Notes under the pieces: generated by a model
Seen by the model: only the letters and a program-made list of their open reading frames with translations
Told to the model about the DNA's origin: nothing
Database searches by the model: none
Shown here: positions 55,191 through 64,000 of the stretch, in pieces
Layout: each line of letters opens with the position of its first letter
How positions within the stretch are numbered: the stretch's first letter is position 1
Translations under genes and position numbers: made by a program
Source of the DNA: Pollenia angustigena
Taxonomy: Eukaryota; Arthropoda; Insecta; Diptera; Polleniidae
Reading direction: 5' to 3'
DNA length: 64,000 bases
Assembly: GCA_930367215.1 (NCBI GenBank)
Contig: OV884056.1
Span: 254,847,127 to 254,911,126 of the forward strand

Positions 55191-55676
55191 CACGCAGAGA
55201 AAAAACATGTTCAAATATGTTTACCTCCGACAAAACTATTTTTAAAGAAATTTTAAACATATTATGGTTAATATAAACATATTTTTGTCACCTGCAACTA
55301 TATTATGGTTGAATTAGTCTTCCATCAAAAAGCCACAACCATATTATGGTTGCTTCTAAACATGTTATGGTTAAATATGACAATAATTTGTTTTCAAATT
55401 AACAATAGTATTTTCCTCTTTTCCAAGAGCAACATGCTATGGTTGAAAACCAACCATGCTATTATAAGTGTTAAACATGTTTTAGTTATTTTTGACCATA
55501 ACGTGTTCGGAGACAACCATAATATGGTTGTGGCTTCTTAATGGAGGACTAATTTAACCATTATATGGTTGTCGGTGACAATAATATTGTAAAATGAATC
55601 ATACTATGTTTAAAATTTTCTTTAAAAACAGTTTTGTTGGAGGTGACCATATTTAAACATGATTTTTCTCTGGGTG
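55191..55676. mobile_element. TA-flanked TIR element built of ATTATGGTTG motifs (family D)
   Basis: The ends CACGCAGAGAAAAAACATG and CATGATTTTTCTCTGGGTG are inverted and flanked by TA (55189-55190, 55677-55678). Inside, ACCATATTATGGTT-type palindromic motifs occur about ten times in both orientations. Shorter relatives lie at 33532-33695 and 41939-42255. TA flanks suggest Tc1/mariner-type mobilisation; no transposase is present. Short frames inside are shadows. Confidence 0.8.
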
Positions 55677-55679
55677 TAT

Positions 55680-56426
55680 ATATTACCAGAGTCTCCATAC
55701 AAAGCACACTTTAGTAAAACTAAATTAGGCTTTATCTGAAAGTTTGGGATTGAAACAGCATTCAGTTTTGTGATAATCAGCCTATTATTTACCATGTGTG
55801 CCATATAAGACCACTCTCGGAAAACTCTTAAATACGTTAAAAAAGTAAAGGTGTTGTCATAAAATTCAAGTAAATGCAGTTACGTGAAACCATAATTAAC
55901 ACTAAAAGGATATTGTGCGGATCAGTCCAGAATAAACTTTATGTCACATACTAAGCCTCCTTTAATAAAGCATTTGAAAATGCATAAAACGCTAACAAAT
56001 TACATTTCTCTATATAAATTTGATCCAGTTTATTTTTCTTAAATACTATAAATTAGTCTACCGAATTTTTGATATCCAATTCATTATTTATTATATAATA
56101 AATAATGAATTGGATATCAATATAATATAAAAGCCCTTCCTAAAAATCACTTTAACATACCTGAAAATAAAAGAATTCATGATAGTTTATTGACATAAGT
56201 TCCAATTAAGTTTTGTTTGATTAAAAATAAAATCATAAATCTGTGTGATGTTCGGCCCATAACTTAACAAAGTTTTCATAAAAAGTCTTCTCTGGGAAAA
56301 TCAGGTTTTATAAAAATTGGTTCTTTTTATGGATCCCATAAGAACAAAGATCTATAAATAGATTATAGATCCCATAAGACTATGTATACCTAAGAAGACT
56401 ATAAGTCATTTACCATAAGTCATATA
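55680..56426. other. Non-coding stretch containing a perfect palindrome
   Basis: Apart from the palindrome at 56069-56120 I see only A+T-rich DNA without coding content. Confidence 0.5.
56069..56120. repeat. Perfect 52-base palindrome without spacer
   Basis: The left half TTGATATCCAATTCATTATT, TATTAT is exactly mirrored by ATAATA, AATAATGAATTGGATATCAA with the symmetry axis at 56094/56095. There is no loop and no mismatch. It could extrude as a cruciform. Confidence 0.95.
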
Positions 56427-56648
56427 TGAGGCTATCAGCGCAGAAGTGGTGTAACGCACAATTTAATTTGGTTACGGTTCTGGTGGAATAAAATGTTCTT
56501 TGCACCGTTCTTTACAGTGCAATAGTCGAGTTAGCCAACTGTTTGTATCCAAACTAGATGGCACTAGAAACATCGTTTCAACCAATTACTCCCCATTATC
56601 TCATAATAAGCAGTCTGGGGTTACACCACTTCTGCGCTGATAGCCTCA
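56427..56648. mobile_element. MITE with 29-base perfect TIRs (222 bases)
   Basis: The ends TGAGGCTATCAGCGCAGAAG plus TGGTGTAAC and their exact inverse at 56620-56648 enclose about 160 bases of unrelated sequence. TATA lies on both flanks (56423-56426, 56649-56652), so the target duplication is TA or TATA. Perfect TIRs imply a young copy. No other copy in the window. Confidence 0.85.
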
Positions 56649-56659
56649 TATAAACCACA

Positions 56660-59502
56660 CTCCTGAAACATTATAACTCTAGGTTATCAACGAACAAAGA
56701 ACTAGAACTGAATTAGTTTCGCTATTCTCTTAGTATATTTAAAATTTTAAAAACTTCTCCTTTTCCAAAAAAAAAATCAACAATTTCCAAACAACAAAGC
56801 TTAAGCGATAATGAGATAATGGAAACCACAATCTAAAATCCAAAAATAACAACTCTAACATTTTTGTTCATTTAAATTCACATCACTTGCTTAACGTTTG
56901 CAAACAAAAGATAAAATATCCTTTGAATTATAGTCATATCAAGAAAACCAAATCATGGCATAAAGTGAATACATCCGTTAAGGAAATTGTCCACTAATGG
57001 CACATTTTACTGTTTTAAAACATGATATTTTTATTTGAGTTCTTTAACAAACTTGTTCGTTTTTTTTTTTTTGTTTGTTTAGTTTTTATTTTGCGATTTA
57101 ACCGATTTAGAGTTTTTCTCTCTTTTCCACACTAAATTGTTAGCAACAACGTTTCCTTTGTTTCATTAATGTGAATTTTCCAGCGACACCAGTGTTGGTA
57201 TGCTGGTGTGTGTATGTGTGGGAGTGCATTATACAGTTGGGTGAAAAGAAAATGTGTTTAGCCCTGTGGGAGGTCAACTTAATGGCACTAGACGCTCTAC
57301 ACTAATGGTCTTCAAGCTTAAAATCATCTAATCTTCTTTTATAAACTAAAATGAAACAAAACAAAGTCTACAGTAAAGTGCCAATGGCTGGAAATTATTA
57401 GAAGTTATTCTTTATTTTTCCTGCTTTTCCTTTATTGTTTTATTCTTGCTTTTAAAACCATTTCTCTTTAATTTTTTCTACTTTTGTATTAACATGTTTA
57501 CATCCTGTATGACGATTAAGAATTTTATAAAAAAAAAATGTCGAAAAAAATTAAATTAAAACTTTCAAAGACTAATATGACAAAACTTTTTAGCTTTTGT
57601 ATTGTCCCTTTTTTACGGTTTCCTTTTTATCCAAGGATTTTTAGAGTTCTATTTTATAATTTTTGTTGTAGTGTTAAACAAAAGCTTTAGGTACTTGACT
57701 ATACAACTTTGTGTATGTAGTTAATACTTTTCTTTTTGTCCATTTTTTTTTTTTTTAACTATGCCAGAGACAAAGCGTCTGGTTGGTTTGTTGTAAGTTA
57801 GGACCACGCCAACAACGACTGAAAAAATGTGAATTAAAATTTTATAAAAGAAAGAAAAAAAAAGTAAATATTGTCTGTGATTTTATATGACAGCAAAATG
57901 ACAAGCGACTACTAGAATGACATTAAACATTAACACGTACAGACTTAAATGATGATAGACAGGGCATAAGTACCAACACACTTGCACACAACTAATTCAA
58001 TATTATTAGCCATAAGCTCTAGCACACACCCCCACCTTTATACATATACTTAGAGAGATTTAGAGTATAAATCATTTTCTATTTTAGTTTCTTTAGTTTT
58101 TACAACGAACTTTGCAAATGATTGTTTATATTTAAAGGGACAAAATCAATAGATTTTGATTTGAAGAAAGGGGATTTAGAAGTTAAAGCAGTTTGCATTA
58201 AGTTGTTTATGAAACTTTAAATTTTAAATATATTAGAAAAAAAAATCAATTTCAAAAAATCACATTTTCACTGGTGTTCACAATAGAGCAACAATTATGT
58301 TTGCGACCACTCACACATTTAACATAAAGAAAGCGTTTGCAAATTTTGTACAGAACAATATTACGCATTAATTATTATTTGTTGGAACATTTTGTTGAAA
58401 TTTGCATTCAAAACTAAATAAAATTATTTTTAACGACAGCAACAATTTCATACAAATTGTGGCTGAAGTTCTAGTTGACTCAATTTTTTAAAAAAACTTA
58501 AGTTACATTTTTGTTTATAAAATAAAAGGAAAATATATGAAATTCTTTGGGAAGAAATAAGATAGAAGAAAAAACGAAATTGTTGCTCTGATTGTGAACA
58601 AAGCTTTAAAGTATTTAATAAGTATTGTTAAACCCTTGTCTTAATTGTTCAGAAATACTAAAAAACTCTGGAAAGATATTATTTTTTTCATTCATTTTTA
58701 TAAACATGATTAGAATCATTTCAGTTGGTTTCAGACCTTATCTAAATAGATTTTGGGTTCTAAGTTTTTAGCGTATATAACAGTATACAACTTTAAGTAT
58801 TGAACCAGAGATGGCATATTCTAGACCACCTTGTTTAACTTACTTTTGTTACGTCACGTTATTTGGAAATAGTAGAATAAATATAACGGATTATAAATTA
58901 TTCTGTCCATATTTTTTCTATTTTACATACAACCTTATAATACTGTTTTGAGGCCCTCCCAGAGACAATAGAAGAAAATGAGGACTTCCTTGATCTAAAT
59001 ATCGAGCCCCTATTATACCATGGTGTACGGCCATGCTCACTATAGTGAACAGTGCAACAGAGCAAAAATCTAAATCTTCCCTTTTTGAAAAGTTTTTGTC
59101 TTTCTTATAAAGCTGTTTAAAGAAATTCGCTTTCTTTCCCTTGAATGGACAGACAACAACAAGAAATTTCTAAGCAAAAGCTTAATATACATATACATTA
59201 TTTCATAGGGTAAAATGTTTCTAAAACTTTTTTTATATTTTTTGGAAGAGGTTTAAAAGTCGCTCAAGCCGAATTTTTGTCAAAAATGGAATTGGTACTA
59301 GACAACAGTTACATCAACGTCAAAACTTCTGAAATTGATTTTCAGTATTTATTGCAGTGCATAGAACTTCATCGTAAGAAGCCCAATTGATTTTTAGGAA
59401 AGCAAAAGCTTTGTTTTGTATGTGTTTGTTTTGTATGTAATAATAACAAAATATCATAAGCTGATTAAAAATTTTAAAACCCATATAACTTAGGAACCTT
59501 AA
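56660..59502. other. Non-coding stretch, no gene recognised
   Basis: A+T-rich DNA with T and A runs; no frame of note. Near 58950-59060 a less A+T-rich patch (GAGGCCCTCCCAGAGACAAT, CCATGGTGTACGGCCATGCT) could be a transposon remnant but lacks a decisive motif. Confidence 0.5.
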
Positions 59503-59971
59503 AGGTGGAAGTACATAACACGCGTTAGTGCGCGCGCGCTCTGTCGTCTTCTGTCAACAAAAGTTAAACTAGTGTATTTTCATAGAACAAGCTACATGCA
59601 AAATATTTTGACGCGTTTGCGCCAGAAAGTTGGTTAACTTTGAACTTTTTAACGCGTTGAGTATTTTTGACAAGTAATCAGCTGACAATAAAAAGAATAA
59701 TTTAACAAATTTGTGAATCATAAAAGAAAAACTTATTGAAGAGCTTAAAAAACATACAATATTTATATAAAAAGAATAAATTCAATAAAATAACATAATC
59801 TTGATATACTTTCGAAACCGTTTTTAATGCATAAATAAGTAAACAAATAAAAAACAGCTGACAGGAATGGCTTTTGTAACGCGTGTGTGTAACTTGCAAT
59901 TTTTTACGCGCTACAGTTTTTAAACGCACGATACTCGTCGACGAAGTAACGCGTGTTATGTACTTCCACCT
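59503..59971. mobile_element. PIF/Harbinger-like MITE (family C), second full copy
   Basis: The ends AGGTGGAAGTACATAACACG plus CGTTA and TAACGCGTGTTATGTACTTC plus CACCT are perfect inverses over 25 bases, flanked by TAA (59500-59502, 59972-59974). Internally it is the reverse-complement relative of 21035-21504 over almost its whole length (ACAGCTGACAGGAATGGCTT, GCGCGCGCGCTCTG). A 94-codon minus-strand frame inside is a repeat shadow. Confidence 0.9.
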
Positions 59972-59974
59972 TAA

Positions 59975-60548
59975 GAGCAAATTCAAAAATATTTGTTTCT
60001 AAATTATTAAGAATGAATTGATCTTTCATCCGTCGTATTTACTTTAGTCTATAAGCTTTTAAATTATGCTGCACCATACATGAAAAAATGCGATTGTGAT
60101 CACGGTTTTTCAGCTGTCGAGCTTTTACAAAAAGCTTTTGTAAGTATTTTGCAAAAAAAATAACATCTTGTAAGACCTTTTAAAGCTGTTTACCGCAACT
60201 GTATGAAACTCCAAATACCTATACAAAATTTTGTTTGTGTTTTCATATGGAGTTTGACAAACAAAGAAAGCAACATAGATTGTCATCTGTTTACTTGCAT
60301 ATGCATACATACTTTAACAAATAAACACACACTCGTAAAACTTCTCTTAGTGGAGAAACAGCTCGCGCTTTTTGTCATTATTTCCTAAGGACAAACAGGT
60401 CGTTTTTGTTTGTCTGCTTTTGTTGCGTTTTGCCTTGTCACCCCGCATTGGTTATTGTTCCGGCGTCGTATAACTGTACCGAGTTACAGTTTTTGCGGTT
60501 TCTGCATTAACTGCAATCGTTCTTAACCTAAATGTTTTAATGTGTTGT
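59975..60548. other. Non-coding stretch, no feature recognised
   Basis: Mixed-composition sequence from about 60360 (GGTCGTTTTTGTTTGTCTGC, TTCCGGCGTCGTATAACTGT) runs into the minisatellite. It could be the end of a retroelement LTR, but no paired LTR or primer site can be shown. Confidence 0.4.
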
Positions 60549-60680
60549 CTGGTGGAGATCCAAGGAAAAAAACTCAAAGTGACTGGTGGAGAACCATATA
60601 TAACTCAGACGTTTTACTGGTGGAGTACCAAGGAAATAACTCAGAAGTTTACTGGTAGAGACCAAAATACTCTGGAGCGG
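60549..60680 (+). repeat. Minisatellite of ~34-base units
   Basis: CTGGTGGAG recurs at about 60549, 60583 and 60617, and as CTGGTAGAG at 60652. Full units have CCAAGGAAATAACTCAGAAG-like continuations, so there are about three and a half copies. A 77-codon plus frame (60540-60773) runs through it and ends in RRFRSNEVLRLKLQKLYDTL; I recognise no domain. Confidence 0.75.
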
Positions 60681-61465
60681 ATTCTGGAAGCTCGCCTTCC
60701 TATACGAAGGTTTAGGTCGAACGAGGTTTTGCGGTTAAAGCTCCAAAAATTGTATGATACCCTGGCATTATAACGTAAATAGTTCGCCAAAAACTTTTAG
60801 GTTTAAGCAAAATCAAAAAAAAAAAAAAAAAACAAATAAACAGAAACTGGGAATTATTTCCTTTCGTAGGTTACTTTATATAATATTCAACATTTTTTTA
60901 TTTTTCCTGAAAATTGAAGGAATAGGACTATTACAAAAAAGCTTTATAAAATACAAAACTTAAATTTAGCTCATATAATAAATTCGAAAAATAAAAAATG
61001 TTTAACAAATAAACTTTGGCTTTTAAAAATAAATCCTAATAAAATAAAAGAGAACAAAAGGAACAGCAACATTATTTGTTATTGCATTCAAAACGACCTA
61101 TTACCTACACAAACAGTGAAATATCATAAATTTGTGTATGTAGTTAACAAAATACGAAAAGAACGACTTAGCAATTAGCTGTTACTTGACAAATTTGGTG
61201 ACAACTGCGATTCGTGATTTTTCAGACACAGTGATTAAATCACAGGTACAGAAATATCGCTCATCTCTAGTGATTAGCACTATTATGTTCAATAAAACTT
61301 TATAATAAATTAAATATTAGTGGAGCTCTTTTAATTTGGTAAATGTTTTGATAATTTTTATACCAGAATTTTATAATGTAAGCCATAATTTTGGTTTTTT
61401 TAATTTCCTGGCAAAATAGACAATGTTACTATGATAATATTTTTGTGGGTTAAACGCATCTTCTT
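60681..61465. other. Non-coding stretch, no feature recognised
   Basis: A+T-rich DNA with an A run near 60815; no coding content. Confidence 0.5.
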
Positions 61466-63174
61466 CTATATATATAAAAATGAAAAATGTTTGTATGTTT
61501 GTTTGTTTGTTTGTTTGTTTGTTTGTTTGTTGGCTTATAGACTCCTAAACTACTGAACCGATTTTCCTGAAATTTTCACAGTAACATCAGGTGAGCCCTA
61601 AAAATAAAATAGGCTACTTGTTTTTTCGATAGGGGCAGCCGAATTGGTATCCCCCATAGGATGCCAATATTTATTATGGCATATCTTAAGAGCCGCTGCA
61701 CGCATTTTGCTGAACTTTTGGTAGTAGGATCTTCTGAGCCCCAAAATTGAAATAAAATAGCAGCGGGGGAAGTGGAATCCCCCATAGGACGCCAATGTTT
61801 AACATTGCATATCTTAAGAACTGTTGTTGTGAGAATGTTCAAACTTTGTGGAAGTCACTCTTATGGTATACTACACTTTTGAAAATAAAAATAAAGCGGG
61901 TAGGCGCAGGGGGCGAAATACCTCCCAGAGGATGCATATATTAAATATCGCTCAACTGAAGAACTTTTAAAGGGAGAGTCTTCAAACGTGGTTAAAGCTA
62001 CTATTAGGGTAATCTATAAATTTCAATATAAAAATGGGCGGGGTAGACAGGGGAGGAGCAGTACCCCTCATAGATAGAAATATTAATAAGAGCCACTGCA
62101 CGCATTTTGTTGAACTTTTGGTAGTTGGATCTTCTGAGCCCCAAAGTTGAAATAAAATACAAGCGGGGGAAGTGGTACCCACCATAGGACGCCAATCTTT
62201 AATATCGCATATCTTAAGAACTGTTATAGTGAGAATGTTCAAACTTTGTGAAAGTCACTCTTATGGTATACTACACTTTTGAAAATAAAAATAAAGCGGG
62301 TAGGCGCATGGGGGAAACACCTCCCATAGTATGCATATATTAAATATCGCTCAACTGAAGAACTATTAAAGAGAAAGTCTTCAAACGTGGTTAAAGCTTC
62401 TATTAGGGTAAACTATAAATTTCAATATAAAAATAGGCGGTGTAGACAGGGGAGGAGCATTACCCCTCAAAGATAGAAATATTAATAAGAGCCACTGCAC
62501 GCATTTTGTTGGACCTTTGGTAGTATAATCTTGTGAACCCCAAAATTTAAACAAAACAGCAGCGGGGGAAGTGGTACCCACCATAGGACGCCAATGTTAA
62601 ATATCGCATATCTTAAGAACTGTTGTAGTGAGAATGTTCAAACTTTGTGGAAGTCACTCTTATGGTGTACTACACTTTTTAAAATAAAAATAAAGCGGGA
62701 AGGCGCTGGGGGAAACACCTCCCGTAGATGCATGTATTAAATATTGCTCAACGGAAGAAATATTAAAGGGAGAGTCTTCAAACGTGGTTAAAGCTACTAT
62801 TATGGTAAACTATAAATTTCAATACAAAAATGGGTGGGGTAGACAGAGTAGGAGCAGTACCCCTCATATATAGAAATATTAATAAGAGCCGCTGCACGCA
62901 TTGTGTTGAACTTTTGGTAGTAGGATCTTCCGAGCGCCAAAATTCAAATAATATAGCAGCGGGAGAAGTGGTACCCCCCATAGAACGACGATGTTTAATA
63001 TCTCTTATCTCAAGAACTGTTATAGTAAGAATGTTCAAACTTTGTAGAAGTCACTCTTATGGTATACTACACTTTTGAAAATAAAAATAAATATCTCTCT
63101 TCTGAAGAACTATTAAAGGGAGAGTCTTCAAAGGTGTTTAAAGCAGTGTAGCGAAGTGTAACGGGTTAAGCTAG
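61466..63174 (+). mobile_element. Helitron-like non-autonomous element with ~400-base internal units
   Basis: It begins about TCTATATATATAAAAATG, followed by a (GTTT)n tract and TAAACTACTGAACCGATTTT. It ends AACGGGTTAAGCTAG before a T. TC...CTAG ends fit Helitrons, but the start lies after a T, not an A, so the exact 5' end is uncertain (a TC after A lies at 61459). The interior is about four head-to-tail units of 350-400 bases; TTCAAACGTGGTTAAAGC or a close variant starts at 61981, 62380, 62777 and 63127. Minus-strand frames of 67-88 codons recur once per unit and are best read as shadows. Confidence 0.55.
61497..61531. repeat. (GTTT)n microsatellite
   Basis: About eight GTTT tetramers near the start of the Helitron-like element; simple repeats here are common in such elements. 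Confidence 0.95.
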
Positions 63175-64000
63175 TTGCATATAAAAGAAATTTAACGAAG
63201 GTAACTTGGTTACCATATTGCTTTGAAAAAATTTTAAATAAAATTCTTTACATAAAAACAAACTTACGTCGATACAAAATTACCTAACGACTAAATGACA
63301 AATAAAGTAACTTAATATTTTTCGATGTGCGTTCATTTAACTTTCTTCTAAATTCAAACACTTAAAGGATTGCTTATTTTAGCAATTTATTAAACTGAAA
63401 ACACTTGTAAACTTAAACTTTAAATTCTTTTAAATTTGCACAACTTAAATTCTTGCGAATTAATTTTTATTTCTTTTTTAAATGCCAAATTAAATGTAAA
63501 ACATTCATCATCTATTCTCCACAATATATATTATTATGCTTCAATTCAATTTTATTATTATTTTAAATACAATTCAATGCACTCGTAAAAAAGCATATAA
63601 AATAAAAACCATATATTTTTTATCCTTCCTTAGCATTTGCAGTTAAAAAAAATCTATATAAAAAAATTAAATTTTTTAAATAAAATAAAACAAAAAAAAA
63701 AAAATTATTGAACTGTGACCCGTTATAATAATAACTATAATAAATCTTTATATATACTAAACTGACAATCATACATACTCTATTATATAGTATAGTAGAC
63801 AATATATCGATATACTGCAGAAAAGTGATAATAACAATTTATTATGTATGTATGTGTCATTGTTGCTCTCTTCTGCTTTGCTAAAGAACAGCAATGACAA
63901 CAGAAATAAAACAGACAGAAAAAAATTCTATCATGGTTTAAAAAACAAAAAAAAAAAAACTCGCTGCACGTATTATTTTTTCGGGATGGAACTGGTTAGA
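63175..64000. other. Non-coding stretch to window end
   Basis: A+T-rich DNA with no recognised gene or repeat. CTTCTGCTTTGCTAAAGAAC near 63870 is followed by CAGCAATGACAACAGAAATA; no coding content. Confidence 0.5.

Noticed and set aside
60361..60780. LTR retrotransposon end and primer-binding site.
   Set aside because: The composition changes here, but no second LTR, TG...CA boundary or tRNA-complementary site can be shown in the window.
61576..63038. Series of similar minus-strand frames (67-88 codons) starting MNILT.TVLKI.
   Set aside because: They recur once per internal unit of the Helitron-like element, and lengths and endings differ by frame shifts. They are shadows of the repeated DNA, not a conserved protein.

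Overview
This window is non-coding DNA from a eukaryote, most likely an insect and probably a higher (schizophoran) fly. It is strongly A+T-rich and carries the CA/GT, CAA/TTG and (CATA)n runs typical of fly intergenic or intronic DNA. It is packed with animal transposon remnants: mariner, pogo, piggyBac, hAT-like, PIF/Harbinger-like, Helitron-like, a foldback-like element and one non-LTR retrotransposon 3' end. I find no convincing host protein-coding gene, no rRNA, no intact tRNA gene and no prokaryotic feature. All recognisable coding sequence is broken transposon coding sequence. The species call is an inference from style and repeat content.

Layout. 0-9 kb: A+T-rich DNA, a minus-strand Helitron-like element with about 240-base internal tandem units (2103-3476), a foldback-type repeat (5.6-6.4 kb) and a short inverted-repeat element (8.86-9.09 kb). 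9-15 kb: a SINE-like tRNA-related repeat, another foldback copy, a hAT-type MITE with an exact 8-base target duplication (10904-11502), and a broken piggyBac-like element that contains a pogo-like element (13.0-14.9 kb). 17.5-25.6 kb: two degraded mariner-family transposases, a recent 931-base tandem duplication in which one copy has an internal deletion, a run of TIR elements sharing TAA target sites, and a 1.2-kb TIR element. 26-32 kb: mostly featureless DNA with two small repeats.

32.5-36.5 kb: an unclassified block of more balanced base composition is split by a 2.6-kb nested palindrome (33067-35678). The palindrome is built of arrays of short repeats and flanked by similar 9-mers; it looks like a Foldback/MULE-type element. 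36.6-39.6 kb: tRNA-like SINE pieces and three hAT-type elements, two of which appear to have used the same palindromic target GTTTAAAC. 41-47 kb: a 5'-truncated non-LTR retrotransposon 3' end on the minus strand, a 120-base hairpin element and other dispersed repeats. 47-57 kb: more foldback copies, TA-flanked MITEs, an element made of ATTATGGTTG-type motifs, a perfect 52-base palindrome and a 222-base MITE with 29-base perfect ends. 59-64 kb: another PIF-like MITE, a minisatellite and a second Helitron-like element with about 400-base internal units.

There is no gene network here. The window records serial and nested transposon insertion, often one element into the target duplication of another. 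The most unusual items are the 2.6-kb foldback-like palindrome, the two hAT elements at one palindromic site, and the recent tandem duplication across PIF-like MITEs, which could also be an assembly or haplotype artefact. No identity or copy number was computed; every alignment was made by eye.
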